A DNA stretch of 64,000 bases from Helicoverpa zea (taxonomy: Eukaryota; Arthropoda; Insecta; Lepidoptera; Noctuidae), in the NCBI RefSeq assembly GCF_022581195.2, contig NC_061455.1:1794120-1858119 (forward strand), read 5' to 3'. The notes beneath the pieces were generated by a model. It ran no database searches, was not told the DNA's origin, and saw only the letters and a program-made list of their open reading frames with translations. Made by a program: the position numbers and the translations under genes. Below, piece by piece: positions 38,301-53,300 of the stretch. Numbering within the stretch: position 1 is the first letter of the stretch; each line of letters begins with the position of its first letter.

Positions 38301-41300
38301 GCCTCCACTAGCAACTGCAGCAGCATCATTCCCTTGATTGGCATCCGATGCTAATGCTAGATCATTCATTCCAATTTCCACAGCAGTTTTATTTGTCAAA
38401 GAGCCTTGTCTTCCAGAACTAGCAGTTACCACCAAGCTTATTGACTTGTCTAATCCAAACAGATTTTGGACAGAGTCGACTTTCTTTTTCAAAATAATTA
38501 CACCCGTCGTTCTGTTTATTTTGAAATACGAATGTGACGTTGACAGTTGGTAAACTATTCTTCCATCGATACCTTTATCTCTATCAGTTGCTGTAGCCTG
38601 ACCAATCACATAGCCAGCAGGAAGAGACCCCGACTTTGGAACACGGAACTTGTAAGTTTTCTGCGTGAACTGTGGGTAGAACTCATCTCTGCTTTCAATA
38701 TCAATCCGGATTTTCACAGTTGTGCTTTTTCCTCCCAAATCAGAGGCCTTGATAGCAAATTCATATTTATTTTTGACTTCATAATCAAACACAGCATTAG
38801 AGTTCACTAAACCAGATGAAGAATCAATTAGGAACATCTTCCAGGAATCATCATTTCTGTTGTAGCTGTTAGGCGAAGCTACGATCGAATAGTTCAATTT
38901 GCCATATCTCCCTTTATCTAAATCAGTAGCTCTTGCCGTGAAAATAGAGGTACCTACTCTTTCATTCTCTCCAATAGTTTCGAAATACTCATTGACAGGG
39001 AAAGTTGGTGCATTGTCGTTTTCATCAAGTATGGTAACACTAATAAAGACTGCGTTGCATAATGATGGTACTCCTTGATCACAGGCGACTATGACAAGTT
39101 TGTATTCAGTATTCCCAACATCGTAGTCAAGAGTCTTATTGACAGTTAGAAGACCAATTGTAGGATGTACGTAGAAGAGCTTTTCATCATCTCCAGAAGT
39201 AATATTGTAGATAATTGCAGCGTTTGGAGTTCCATACAAATCAGCGTCAGTTGCAGCTAATTTAGTTAGGGTGTATCCGATTTTAACATCCTCGCTTACT
39301 GTTAATTCGAAATCATTTACAGCAAACATTGGCGGGTTGTCGTTTGCATCTGCTACTGTGACGAATACCGTGATTGAAGTTTTATTCTGATTGTGAGTAA
39401 GCATTTTGCCTTGTTCAACCGCAGCTAAACCGAGAACATAGGAATCTTGAGTTTCTCTATCCAGTCTGTTGAGAAGAATAAGAGCTCCTTCAAGAGTGAC
39501 ATCAAAGGTGTTGCCTTCGTTCCCAGACGTGATGTGGATGTCCAAGTTGTATTTCTTCAAAACGTCATTGATACCGCCAATCTGGAGAAGTGTAGATCCT
39601 TTTTCGGTGTCTTCATTCACAGTGATCCTGGAATTGAAAATAACATTATGTTGTTACCAAGCTCATTCATCAAATAACATATAACTTAACTGTTGTTGCT
39701 ATATGTATTGTAGTTTTTATATTGAATAATAAATTAAATTTACCTGTAAGTATCTTGTCCAATGAAAGGTTTGATCTCTGATGATGCTCCTGTACTTATT
39801 CTGACTGATGCAACAGCACTTTTGTTAGGTTTCCCATGATCCGTAGCAACAACAGCCAGTTGTGTGTCTCTTTGGTTGGTTGGTAAAGCGCTGTAGTTCA
39901 CGAAGATTCCCCCAGAAACTGCGTCTATGTAGTATCCTTTAGCTGGTCGGAGAAGAGAATAAGTAATCTTGCCGTTGTCTCCATCATCACGATCCTTGGC
40001 ACTGACTGATCCAATTTCAAGGGTGTCGGTGCCTTCTGAAATTGATAAGAATTGGAATAAATATTTTTCTTTTCACATATTTTTATGCAAAAATATCAAA
40101 TCTTATAATATCAGATTAATACTCGCATATAGGTTACATGATAGCACTAGTTTGAAATGGAGAAATAAAGTTCACCTATTTTTCAAAATCCACTTACCAG
40201 GTAATATTCTGTTGTACGAAATATCGTCGAAAACAGGAGAGTTATCGTTTACGTCGGTAACTTTTACAGTCAACGTAGTCTTGGCAATATGCTCGCTATC
40301 CGATGCGGTGATGTTCACTTCATACATCTTCCTCGATTCGAAGTCCAGAGGTCGGTTCAACACAATCTTTCCACTATATCTGTCTATAGAAAAACTGTTG
40401 TCCCCTTGTATTATCGAGTATTTCAGTGCCGGATATGTATCAACGTCATTCGCAGTAACAGATGTGAGCACTGTTCCAACTTCCGTTCCTAAAAACAAAA
40501 ACAAAATATACTGACGGGTCTCGTATGACTGCCGTTTTAACGATCCGCCAAAATAAAAATTCTCTAAAACAAAACCTCTGTCGACTTACAATGATATAAA
40601 AAACGAATAAAAAGATACGCGAACGCTGCGGACCGTTGGTGAACCGCTAAAACATGCACTTGGAAAAAATGTAATACCATCCAATAAATATTGATCCTAA
40701 AGGAGTCCCTTTTATTTAATCTCGGCGTTGGAATCGAAAAGTCGCAATGTTACCAAGTCAAGAATACAAATTATGTAAAATGCCTCCCTCTCTGTGGTAC
40801 GCTTTTTGTTCTACCAATTTATTTCGAAAAGTCGATAGGCCGACCAACGGCAATTTAAAACCCGAATGCGAATACGGAGTAAACGAGTAAAAACGTACCT
40901 TCCGATACTGAGATGACGTTCGGTGGTGGGAATGTTGGCTGATTGTCGTTCACGTCAACAACATTGATCCTCAACGTGGCTGTCCCAGTCATTTGTGGGT
41001 CGCCTTCATCGGTGGCTATTACTGTCAGTTTGTATGTCTCCCGTATCTCTCGATCAAGGACTATATTTGTTTTCACTGAACCGGAGAATGCTGGTTCTAT
41101 AATGAATGCATTATCATGATTTCCGTCGACAATGTGGTATAGTATCCTTGCATTGACACCGCGATCCCCGTCCTTAGCCGCGAGCTGCACAACAAATTCG
41201 CCCTTAGTATTCCCTTCAAGGACATTCGCGATGTACTGTTGTTGCGTAAACCTGGGAGCGTGGTCGTTCTGATCGATCAGATTTATTATAACGTCGCAGT

Positions 41301-44300
41301 AGCCGTATAGGACGGGCGAGCCTTCTGTGCGCGCGACTACAACAAGCTGCCTCCGCGGGCCTGGATACGATTCATAATCCAAATTCGCCGAGTTATTCAC
41401 CCTTATTACACCAGAGTTAGAGTCTATTTCAAAGGCGTACTGATCATTGCCGTTGCCGATTTCATAAATTATTCGCTGACGCCGCCCGTCGCTCCTAACT
41501 GCGGTTACTTGGAGCACGTCCTTTCCATACGCCATGTTTTCTTCAATAGTTACATTGTACGTTGCATTTTGGAAATTTAATGTAGGTGTTTGATCTGAGA
41601 AATCGCCGACACGTATTTCTATAAGTCCTATGGAGCTCTGAGGTGGATTGCCTTTATCTTTAGCGATCACTTTCAAGTGAATCAATTTTCCGTTCTCGCT
41701 CGCTAAGCTTTGTGTAGCAGTTAGTACTCCAGTAGTAGGATTTATACGGAATTTGTGATTCGATGTGTCTAGAAGTTCATATAGTATTTCCGCATTTATT
41801 CCTATGTCATTGTCCATTGCTGCGACTCGAAGTAAACTTTGCCCTGGCGGTGTAAGCGTGGCAACTTGTTCTTTGAAAGGATACTTCGTGAAAATAGGCT
41901 TGTTATCATTGACGTCATTGATCGTGACTTCGACTGAAACTCTCTGAGACCGAGTAATGTAGCGCCCCTCATCAGTCGCAACAGCTTCAAAGTGATAGAC
42001 GCTAGTTTTCTCTCTATCAAATGTTCTGCAAAAGACAAAGAACAAGAGTTATAGATTGATTAAATAATGATAGAAGTGAAATGTGTGTTTTTTTATACGA
42101 GTAGAAACTTACCCAGTGGTAAAAATAATTCCAGTTTTATTGTCAATCCTGAACAGGCCTTGGCTTTCATTAGCCAACGAGTACACAATCCGTTTATTGA
42201 AACCCAAATCTGCATCAGTGGCTCTGACTTTGATCACAGACGTATCAATCATTGCATCTTCAGGTATTGCAGCAGAATAATGCCCAGTGTCAAAAACTGG
42301 GTCGTTATCATTTTGATCTTCAACAATTACTGTGATATTACAGGAACCTTGTAACGCAACTGGTGAACCGTGATCAAAAGCAGTTATGGTCAAGTGGTAC
42401 TTAGATTGGGTTTCACGATCAAGAGTCCTTGCTGTCAGTCTTCCAGTAGTAGAATCTATGGAGAACTTATTTCCATTGTTGCCTGATGTGATACTGTAAG
42501 TTATAACTCCATTGGCTCCAACATCCTTATCAGTTGCAGCTACAGTATGAATAACTTCAGGATCGTTGTTTTCAGGAACCACCAAAGGATAGCAAGACCC
42601 AGTTTTGAAGCTGGGTGGATTATCATTAACATCCATAACGCTAATAGTGACTGTTGCTACATCAAAGTTGGTTGTAGATTGAAAAGTACTTGAGTCTGTT
42701 ACATAAACAGGAAATATAAATTGGTCTCTCTCTTCCCTATCAATTCTGGTTTTGACAGTTATCGTGCCGAGCCTTTCGTCAATTGCGAATTTGTCGTCTG
42801 CTACTCCAGATGGGATCATGTAAGTTAAATTACCTGAAACAAAGTGACATTTGTATTAGTACATTATATACAAATATAGTGTTTGCTAGACTTGATGTGT
42901 TACATTGATTACTATATATTTTTACACGGTAAGATACTTACTTGCACTACCTCTGGAGGATTTGGCAGACAATCTGGTTACAAAACTGCCCGGACGAATG
43001 TCTTCACTGATATTAGCTCTGTAGAATGAGTCAGTAAATCTTGGCGGTATGTTTGTTGACTCTTGCAACGTTAGCTGTAAGGTCATATGACTTTGCCTAG
43101 GGAACGGAATACCATGATCTGAAGCTGTAAGATTTAACTTGTACTGGCCTGGCCTAACCCTGGATATATCTTGGGAATATTTGTTCGACAGTGTCAGTTT
43201 TCCAACATCATACTCCATTGCAAAGTAGCCATTTTCATTCCCACCTGATATGTAGTAAGAAACTTTACCATTTTCACCAGAGTCAGCGTCTATTGCTAGC
43301 GCTTGGTATAAAGTACCTGATAGTGTACTGAGTGAAACTGTAGCTTTATTGGCAGATACAAACGTAGGAGTGTTATCGTTAGCATCGGTAACAGAAATGT
43401 GAACGGTAGCTGAAGTTGCCATTCTCTCCGTTACATTTGTAGCTAAGTCAGTCGCTTCAATGATCAGCCAGTATTCCTTCAACTTTTCATAATCCAATAC
43501 AGAAGTAAGAGTAAGAGATCCAGTAAGAGGATCTAAATTGAATACAGATTTAGTAACAGGCAGTGATGAGACAACTCGAAAATTAAGATCTCCATTTGGA
43601 CCTGAATCAGCATCTTTAGCAGTGAAGTTGTATACTATCATGCCGATTGGAGTAAGTTCTGAGATCTCAATATTTATAGGATCTTGAGGCCATTGTGGTG
43701 AATTGTCATTGACGTCTACGATTTCTATTTTCACAGTTACAGCGCTGCTTTGAGGATTGTTTGTTGCTGATGTGTCTAAAGCTCTCACTTCCAGCCGGTA
43801 CTCATCTTGAATTTCTCTATCAAGCTGTCTTGCTACCACCAAGGAACCAGTTCTTCTGTCAATTTCAAAAGTTCCAGGGGAATGATCAGCTGTTAAAGGC
43901 ATGAGCAGGTACGAGATTTGTTTCTCATCATCACTGTTGACTAAGTTCTCATTGATTTCACTATCACAGCATGCAACAGTTCCAACAACGTGACCAATTT
44001 TGGCATCTTCTTTTACCTGAAAAATATAATTTAGGTTACAATCTATGAAGTATATGTACTTAATTGTAATGTATGACTATATTTGCAGTAATTTGACATA
44101 TATCATAATGTATTTCAAATGCCCTTACTTTGAAAGATAAGCTTGAACTGGTGAAAGTTGGTCTATTGTCGTTCAAGTCCAAGACTTCAACTTTGAGCTG
44201 CCTTACAGTCTGCTTTGGTGGAGACCCTCCATCGGTTGCTGCCACAGTTAGTCGGTAAATAGACCTCTCTTCATGATCAAGTACTGAAAAATATGAATAA

Positions 44301-47300
44301 AATTAATACTACTATCCATTTAATCGAGCTTACGGCTTATACATTTGCTATTGGATCTGGGCTGTATAGTAAACAAATGTATAATTTACCTGTGCTTGTT
44401 TTAATCACTCCGGTATTAGCATCAATAACAAATACACCAACTCCATCCATATCTCTTTCACTCAAGATAGAATACTTGATAGTAGAATTGACTCCATTAT
44501 CTCTATCTATAGCCTTAACTCTAGCTACTTCTGCACCGGGCTGCTGTTCTTCTCTCACGCTGACAACATCTTCTCTAGGGTCAATTATCTCTGGGGGATT
44601 GTCATTGACATCGGTAATCTTGATTGAAATAGGAACCCTGCTTGATCTTGGTAGTGTGCCCTGGTCTTTTGCTTCAGCGAATAAAGAGTATGAAGACTTG
44701 AATTCTCTGTCCAGAATTTCTTTGGTAGTAATTATTCCTGGAACAAATAAAATGAAATGAATAACATGATATAAAACGTAAATATAACTACACGAACTTG
44801 TAAAATAAATATAGACAGCTGAACATTATACGCTAAAAAGTATTCATCCTTTTAACAGGATTATCCTTGAAATCTTGACAGGAGAAAACGCCATTCAATT
44901 TTAATACTCGCACAACATATACTTTTAAATTTTCATTTCATAATAAGGCCTACACACTTTTACCAAATTCACATGGCTAAAGAATTTTGTCAATTTCAAA
45001 TCGATTACTTTTAAGTCTGTAACCTAAAATTAGGCGTACATAAAAGAGATCGCCTCGGGACAGAATAACTATGATTATCCAAAACTCCATATTGAGAGCC
45101 TAAAAATGTGATGACTGAAACAGGGTAGTAAAATGAATGCCGTGGCATCACCCCGATCCAAACAATAATGGACCTAAAGAAGACACAATTAAAGTTGTCA
45201 TTCATATAAAACCTGATTTTATAGGAGGATAATAAGATGTGCCAGAAACCGCTGTAATGAGCGATGGGAAGCGAGTTGTAAAAAAAGTATCCATCGTTAT
45301 TTCCACCGCAAATATTGGATAGTCTTAACTCCTGAGTTTGTGGTAAACGATAATATTTTCTTTACGATTGCTGATTTCTGTTTTTGTAAGACGGATATTA
45401 TTGTTGCGGTGTAGAGTATCACTTGGAGTTCTTCACAGACCAAGAGGCCAGAGATCATTATGGCAGAGTGATAAATACTGGTAACTTTAAATCGCTGAGT
45501 TTAATTTATAAAATCAGGCTTTGATTTGTACTCTCAGGTGTAATGCACGACGTTAGACGTTTTTATTGGACAGTCGTACTTCAATTGCGCTGGGATATAA
45601 AATATTGCTGTATGCACCAGTTTGATAACATTATGTATAGAATATATTCTGAACTAGGTATTGGATTTTTTTTCGTTTCAGCGTTCGTCAGCAGCAATGT
45701 AATGTATTTTAGATTTAATTTGTTATCATGTTCTTTTTCCAAATATCTTGTGGGACTTTGTTAAGACAAAGGGCCAAATTATTTACAATCGCGTCATCTT
45801 CGATCACAATTACCTTTTTTGTTCCAACCCTGTTTGTTATTGCTGCAATTTATAGCACTCTGTCCACAGTGAGATTCCAGCAACATTTTACACCTATAAT
45901 TCATTTGAGAACATATGAAAATAAAAGATATCCGTCAACAAAACGAGTTGTAGGGCCCTGTGCGTCCTACACGTACATTTGTAACATATGAGCTTTAAAT
46001 AGCCGACGACAGTATCTAGTACTGGTAAGGCTTGTAATAAAACATGGGAGAGAATAGCCAGGCTCCTACATAGCAATATTTTAATAATAGTTAATGGCGG
46101 GTCATGGCGCATGCGCGAGCGACGACGTTTATAACTCGCCATTGACGCGCATAAATTCATTGTGTGCTGCCTCCCGTTGCGGGATCTTCGACGACGAAAG
46201 CGTGACCTTTTAAATAAAACTTGACGCCAGTGTCTTGATTGATCATCGGATTAAGTGGCAGCTAAAATCCAATTATGCTTTCCTGTTATTCAAGCTAGCT
46301 TATGACTCTAATACTGCTAACAAATCAAACCAGACTTGGTTTTATAAGATTATAGATTGGCTAACAAAACCAACAGAGGATCATTTTTATCACGCTTAAT
46401 TGATACCTAGTGAAGTATAAAACTTGCCAAAAATAACCCCAATAAAACTGTGTTCAAGTCTTTTTTATTTCAAAGAACCAAAATCGCTGATCCAATCAAT
46501 CCGTGTCCACCCACAATTAATAATGTTTAAACGTTTTTGTATCCCTATAAGTCTTTAGTCACAAAACCTCTGTCGTACAAAAATTATTAGCATTACATCG
46601 TGAGTCAGTAAGTACGTCGAGCAAAAGCTTTACTAATGGTGACCGGCTTTCACATGTGACATATGAAATGGCAACAATATCTGTTCAGGCAAATGTATAG
46701 GTGCCTTTACACGGCGCAATAAAATTATACTTTGTCTTAGTATTGAGGGCTTATGAACTGGCTCTCATATAATGTTATGATTTTTGCTCGATTTTATTAA
46801 AGTACTTTTATGCTGCATGTATGACGTGCTATGGAATTAAGTCTGGTATAGACTCTAATCGCTGACTAATCTAGCCTAACGACCGACAATGTCAAAGACA
46901 GAAGATCACAGGCAGACCGACGGCTATCAATGCTCATAAAAGGCAGAGTTTTTGCCACTGGAAACATTGTGGGTGCACCTGTTGAAGACCGCAATCTTCC
47001 AATAGGGCCACATACAGCCGTCGCAAATGATTTACGAATTTAGCCCTCACGCGCTCCCTGCTAACTAGCTCGGGAGTGTTCGGGTGCGATCGCCGATAAG
47101 CCGAATTGAGACGAAAAGCTCCACCATTCATCAGTCAGTTATTGAGAATAACGAACTGCCAGCCACCCTTTTTATACCGTGCTTAATACTCGCACGATTC
47201 CACCGATAAACATCTTTTGGGATAAGATCGCTTCAGGATTCTTATTTGCATATCTTATTAAATTTTGTCGGTGTAAACAAGGCTAAACATGGAATAGTTT

Positions 47301-50300
47301 TTGCTACTTTTCACCCTCGTTTGTCTTTTATGGGTAGATAAAGTTCTAAGTAGTAGTACGTCTCGACTATTGGAAGTCGCAAAACTGTCCAGTGCAAAGA
47401 TCACGATCGTGCCTACGTAGTAAACGACTGCTGGCTCATTAAACCTGAGATAATCCTCATTTCTAAGTTGACTCTCAACGTGAGGAGGATACTAACTAAC
47501 AGCTAGATACAATATGAACGAAGAAAGATTCGAGAATCCTTTACAATAAATATTATCCCACCAAACCCATCAGGCAGACACTCGAAATAATTCCATAATT
47601 ACATAGAAGCATAGAAAGCGATCCATGGGAAGGTCAAAAACAAATAAAGCCATCGGATCTGCTCCCCATACGCTCAAATTGTGCAGGTATTAAAATGGCT
47701 GTATTTATCCAATGTGTTTGCTCTATCAATGAGTTTCAAGGGACTTACATACTTTGGGTTTTAGCTTTCAAAAGTGCCGGCAAGCTAAACAAAGCGCAAG
47801 TGGCCGGCTGGGAGTTGCTTGCTTGATCAAACATGAACGAGTATTTGGTATTACGGTAAAATATCATTGTTCTTAGTTCGTTCTGTACACGATGTAATGA
47901 TCCATGTAGCGCCAGTGTTTGTGCTCGTAATATAGTTTAGATCAGTTGCTGGTACCTTCCCGAATTTCTAGGCTAAACGTCTACTTTCTCCATTTCATCA
48001 CAATCATTAAATACTATAGAAAAGTCTACACCACTATGTACTTCAACAGGTGCATTCAAGTCTTATAAGCCTGCTGATCTCTTGAAAAATAAGCGTAGGC
48101 TACACATGAGAAATATGTTGACCTTGGTTGTGTCACTTTTTATTGTTGTTGGGTCAACATTCGACGGTAGCTTTTGGAGGATTAAAATGATAAATAGCGG
48201 CTAGACGTCATACACCATGAGCATTGGCTGGTAGACGAAGTAATGTTTGTAATTAATCAAAACTGAGTTTTTGATTTTTATTTTGATACGTATACGGCTT
48301 GAATTATTGTTTCGACAGATGTAATGCGAAAACAAGGTGGAATGAATGGGTTTAGTTTAAAGTGCAAGTGGAGATTTTAGGGAATTATTTTTTCATTCTT
48401 TAACATTTATATTTCTGGCACATCCTATTACCCAACTATCTTTTCTAAAATACTCAAATGACGCTCTGTAACTAGGAAACTAGAAAAATAGCAAAATAAA
48501 ACTCACCAGTAACAGGATTGACAATGAAACTGGTATTCGAAGGAAACAGACTATATCTGACAACAGCATTATCCCCCAAATCCGCGTCACTGGCCGCAAT
48601 CTTCCCAACAAACGCACCAGCCTTCTGATTCTCTTCAACTTTGAACTCATAAGCCGTTTTACCGAACACTGGATCATTATCATTTGCGTCTATTACATTG
48701 ACGACTAAGTTGGCGGTTGCAGAAAGTGGCGGTATACCGTTGTCGACTGCTATAATGACCATTTTGTGTTTTGCTGTTGTTTCTCTGTCGAGCTGTTTTG
48801 CGAGATACACCCAACCTGTGCTTGGTTGTACTTTGAAGTACTCTTCAGTTGTATTAGCGTCGGCGGCTATTTTGTACGTTATTCTTGCGTTGTTGCCTGT
48901 GTCCTTGTCTATTGCTTGTATTTCTACGATCTGTTGAAAGAAAGAAAGAAGAAAGAATTATTTTAGTTAATATTTGTCTTTTTGATGTTGGTGTGTAAGG
49001 TCAAGTTACTAATTAACTAAATTATAATTGGCCTTAAATTATACCGTTACAAAAGTAAACTTTGTTGCAGAATTCAGGATATTGCTCCAACTGTACTCTA
49101 AATCTGTATCATTGATTACAACGTATTACTCGTTGCAGATAAAACGTCAAATTAATTACGGAACCCATTAATGTTATCTCCCCTCACAACTTATGAAACA
49201 GCATTACAAATTAATTAGATAAGCAAGTAAAAGTCACAATTACACAACACAAGACCTGAATTTGTACCCTCGAAGATATTTCAAACTATTGTATTAGCCT
49301 TAATAATTACAAAACTTGATTAATTACTAATTATGATTTTATAGCATTATCAAACAGTTTATTGATTTTGAGTTCAAGTCTTATAAGTCTATCTTTAAAT
49401 TCAGCTTCATCAGTTTATTTTTAGTGTGGTCTCGTGAACCCGATACTTTTTGATTACTATCGTCCAGTTAAATGATACTCGATAAATTCTACATACAGAT
49501 TAACCCGTATTTATATATGTATTGTAACATAATATTTTTAAACTGACGATCTTCTTACATTTTGGTCTAACTTCCAATAACATAATTTCATAAAAATGTA
49601 TCAATAATGGCTTTATCAATAGTAAAGTTATGAATTATATTTGATTCTTTTACATTGGAATTTAAGTTACTTAATTCCGTATAGTTTCTTGTTACTCCAT
49701 AACTTCTTTCATTCGTACACCTTGGAATGCTGTTTTCTGTTTCACAACCAAGATATAATACAAAGTGACAATTACACTATAACCCACCCACGATTTTAAC
49801 GAATATTTTAACTACAATATCATCACAGTTATTAATAATCTTCTTTACCATTACCACTTTGTAAAATTTTGTATACTTGTACATTCTAATATATCTTACC
49901 TTAGCATTGATAGCTTCAGACTCCAACACATTAGCACTGTAAGATTCATGTTCAAACACTGGAGGGTTATCATTGACATCCTGGACATCCACCACTAGGG
50001 TCACGTTTGAACTGAGGGAAGGAACGCCATTGTCCCTGGCTGAAATGATGAGGGTATGACGGACGAGGTTCTCGTAATCCAAGGACCTGTAGAAAAAGGA
50101 ATAAGTAGGTTGTATTTAGAGTTCACTATACTTTACAACCATTAAGTAGGGCTGCTGTTCATGATGGCACAGTAATTTCCTTATACAATAGGCAATCTTC
50201 ATCATCTAGGATATAAAGTGCTTACGTTCTCTTTCAATCTGTTTCTAAACTAAGTATAATCCAATCTTTAAAGAATGATTGAGAGACGACTAGCATACTA

Positions 50301-53300
50301 ACAATATAAATATATTCTCCTTTTTATTTTATCTTAATTATATGAATTTAGTAATACAAACCTCAAAAGCGTAACCAATCCATGCTGAGAATTCACTGCG
50401 AAAGTATTGGCAGGTCCTGTAGCCGACACCAGATGGTAGGTAATCTGTCCATTCTTGCCATCGTCTTCATCAGTAGCCTTCGCTGCATACACCACGGATC
50501 CTATGGCTGCAGATTCAGCTACTGATACTCTTACTGATGATGTGCCAAACTCTGGCGTGTTGTCATTTACGTCTTCAAGGGTTATTTGGACCTGTTGGTT
50601 AAAGTTCAGTTTAAATATTTGAGGAGGGGAAGAATATCTTTATACAAATAGTAGTAAGATATGCAGCCGTATAGCCATACTTAGAATGTATATAACTGAA
50701 AATAGGAGAGACCTTTTCTACAATCCCGTTACAAAAATTATGAAATTAATGACGTTTAACCTCAAAACTGGCTTAATCAAAATTACCTAATGAAATGGCC
50801 CCTTACCTGTGTCTGATCGAAACTCGAAGGGTTCCCAGTGGCAGCTCTCACATTCAGCAGATACGAAGGACTGGCTTCCCTGTCTAGCTGGCCAGCGGTC
50901 CTGATGGATCCAGTTAGTGGTTCTATGGTGAAGCGATGCTCAGGGTCCCCGGAGACGATGCTGTAGCGGAGTGGCTGTTGTCCTGGTGAACATAAATGGA
51001 ATGATAAGTTTATGTTGCTTTAAATATAAAAAATGAAACAAACAAGTAAGAAATACAAAGAGATTTTTAAGAATATTTAAATGACCTTTACCGTACTTTT
51101 GACCAAGATACAGGTTTTTACTCTAGTGTAATAATGAATAGACTATAGACTGATTGTAAATTAACTTATCTTCTTATCTTATATTACAGACATACTCGTA
51201 CATGCATTCGACATCTATACTGTTTATGAATGTTGATATACATAGAACCTTCGAAAGTTCATAGAAAGCGCTAAGATTGGAAGCCTACAATATTCTAAAA
51301 TAGAATATTCCATAGATGCAACATATATGAAGCTAGAGTACCTCAAATTCGACCTCAATCGTCTCAATTTTCCCAGATTGTGGGCATCCCAGCGAAATTG
51401 AGCGCACCAGTGTTTATAGACCTCGTAAATATTTATGCATCGGTATCATTTTACTTTCCGACTCGTATTGTCTTTTATACTGGGAAACTATTTATGTTCT
51501 GTGTTAGATACAATATTAGAATTTATTTTGTGAGAAATTCTGCCTCTATCGTTAAAAATTCTGTCAGTTTTGGTAGTTTTAATTCAAGTTATTCATCTAG
51601 ACATTGGTTGTTATCATCATAAATGTTTTTAGCAAGAGCACTGGTTTGCTGTTTTTTGTTGATACATTATTTAACAAACAACTTATTACAACAAATTGCA
51701 TGTTCGACCTCTAGTGCATAATTAAAACAAACTTAATTCCCAACAAAATTCACTTCCATCAAATTAATCTTTCTCTTAATAACATTATAACAAAATGTTT
51801 TTATTTCACTTGTAATTATAGACTGGTGTTTTTTGTCGACTGTTAAAAAAGGCTTCTTAATTTCGTGACTAGACTAAGAATCTGAAGCTTAAGCAATTTA
51901 TATGCAAATGCAAATATTAATTATTTTAAAACACTATCTGGTTCACATCTATTTATTGCGCCTTTTTGCACGTATGCATTATTCATTATCCTCGTATGTA
52001 TAGTTGTTATTATTGACACCAGCCGTAATTTTTATCATATAAAAACGTTCTAATTTTGAATCTCTAACATCATCTGCTCTGAAAATAGAACCTTTTTTAA
52101 AAATCTGTATGATTTACAAAAAAATCACTAATAAACTTTTGCGCAAAACTATTTATTTCTTCAGTTACATCAACTAAAAAAAGTAGCACAGGATCCAATT
52201 TACACTCATGCAAAATAATGTCTCTAAATTAATAACCTCATCGTACAAATTCCCATTCTCTTTTACAACATGACTTACAATTTCCCCCCATTCGATGGGA
52301 ATATGTACCTACATACGTGGGCGGTAGAATATAGCTGGTCAATATTATAGAATAGTATAGCTTAGATAGCGGTTATCGTTTCGCGGCTCGTAACTGGATA
52401 AGCAGATGTCGTGATGCTCATAGCAGCGTTGGATGACCGTCATAACTATTTATGGGTATTTCATATGGCATTATTGGTTGGAGGAATAGGTGTATTCCTG
52501 TATGGTTTTTCAAAAATTTCAAAATACTGTCTTTTAAAACTGAAACTATAGGAATTTTATAGAGAATAAATCTGAAGAAGAAAAATCCCTTAACGTTACC
52601 TAGTTACGTTATCTAGAGGTCTCCTAAGGTATAAGGACACATTCTACATATATGTATCTAAATCAGGAGTACCTAGTACTACAAAATTGTAATAAACCTA
52701 TATGTACCTTCATCTTGTAGAGATTTTGTTATATACAGGAAAACTTTCCATAAAATTATTTGCTATTGTTTATCTTCAAAAGCTGTCCCAAAAACATTTT
52801 CAGTCCGCAACAAACTATCAGCTACACGAACCAGTTCCAATATCTAGAGCAGATCTATTTTCATCACGTCTATACTAATTATACGAACTAAATTAATACA
52901 AGGATATCTGTTCCTTGCAGACTATTGTATTGTCCTTCACCAGACTTTTTAGTTTCTTTGCCAAACGTTTTTATTGCTAATTGTCCGTTGTTATGTTTGA
53001 TACGATATTTACATACAAAAGTATGCTTTAGTTGTTTTGGTGTAGCCGCGGGTAATTCGTAATGGTATAGAATAAATTTAATGTTGATGCTGTTTCACAA
53101 TGTTTGTCGATTTATTTTTGTGAGAGGAAAACTAAACCTTTATAATGTTTGTGTGACTTGCAATTTATTGAAGTAAAATATGTTGTCCCTAAACTTGTTT
53201 AAGCCAATGATATGGCTCTTAATACGAATCAAAAACCACTTCGATAATTTAAAAACATATATTGCGCTATGATAGTTCATTAATTTATCCTTAAACTGAA

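Noticed and set aside
36973..40514. Plus-strand open frames opposite the Dachsous exons
   Set aside because: They are shadows of the long minus-strand cadherin frame, which carries all the domain motifs.
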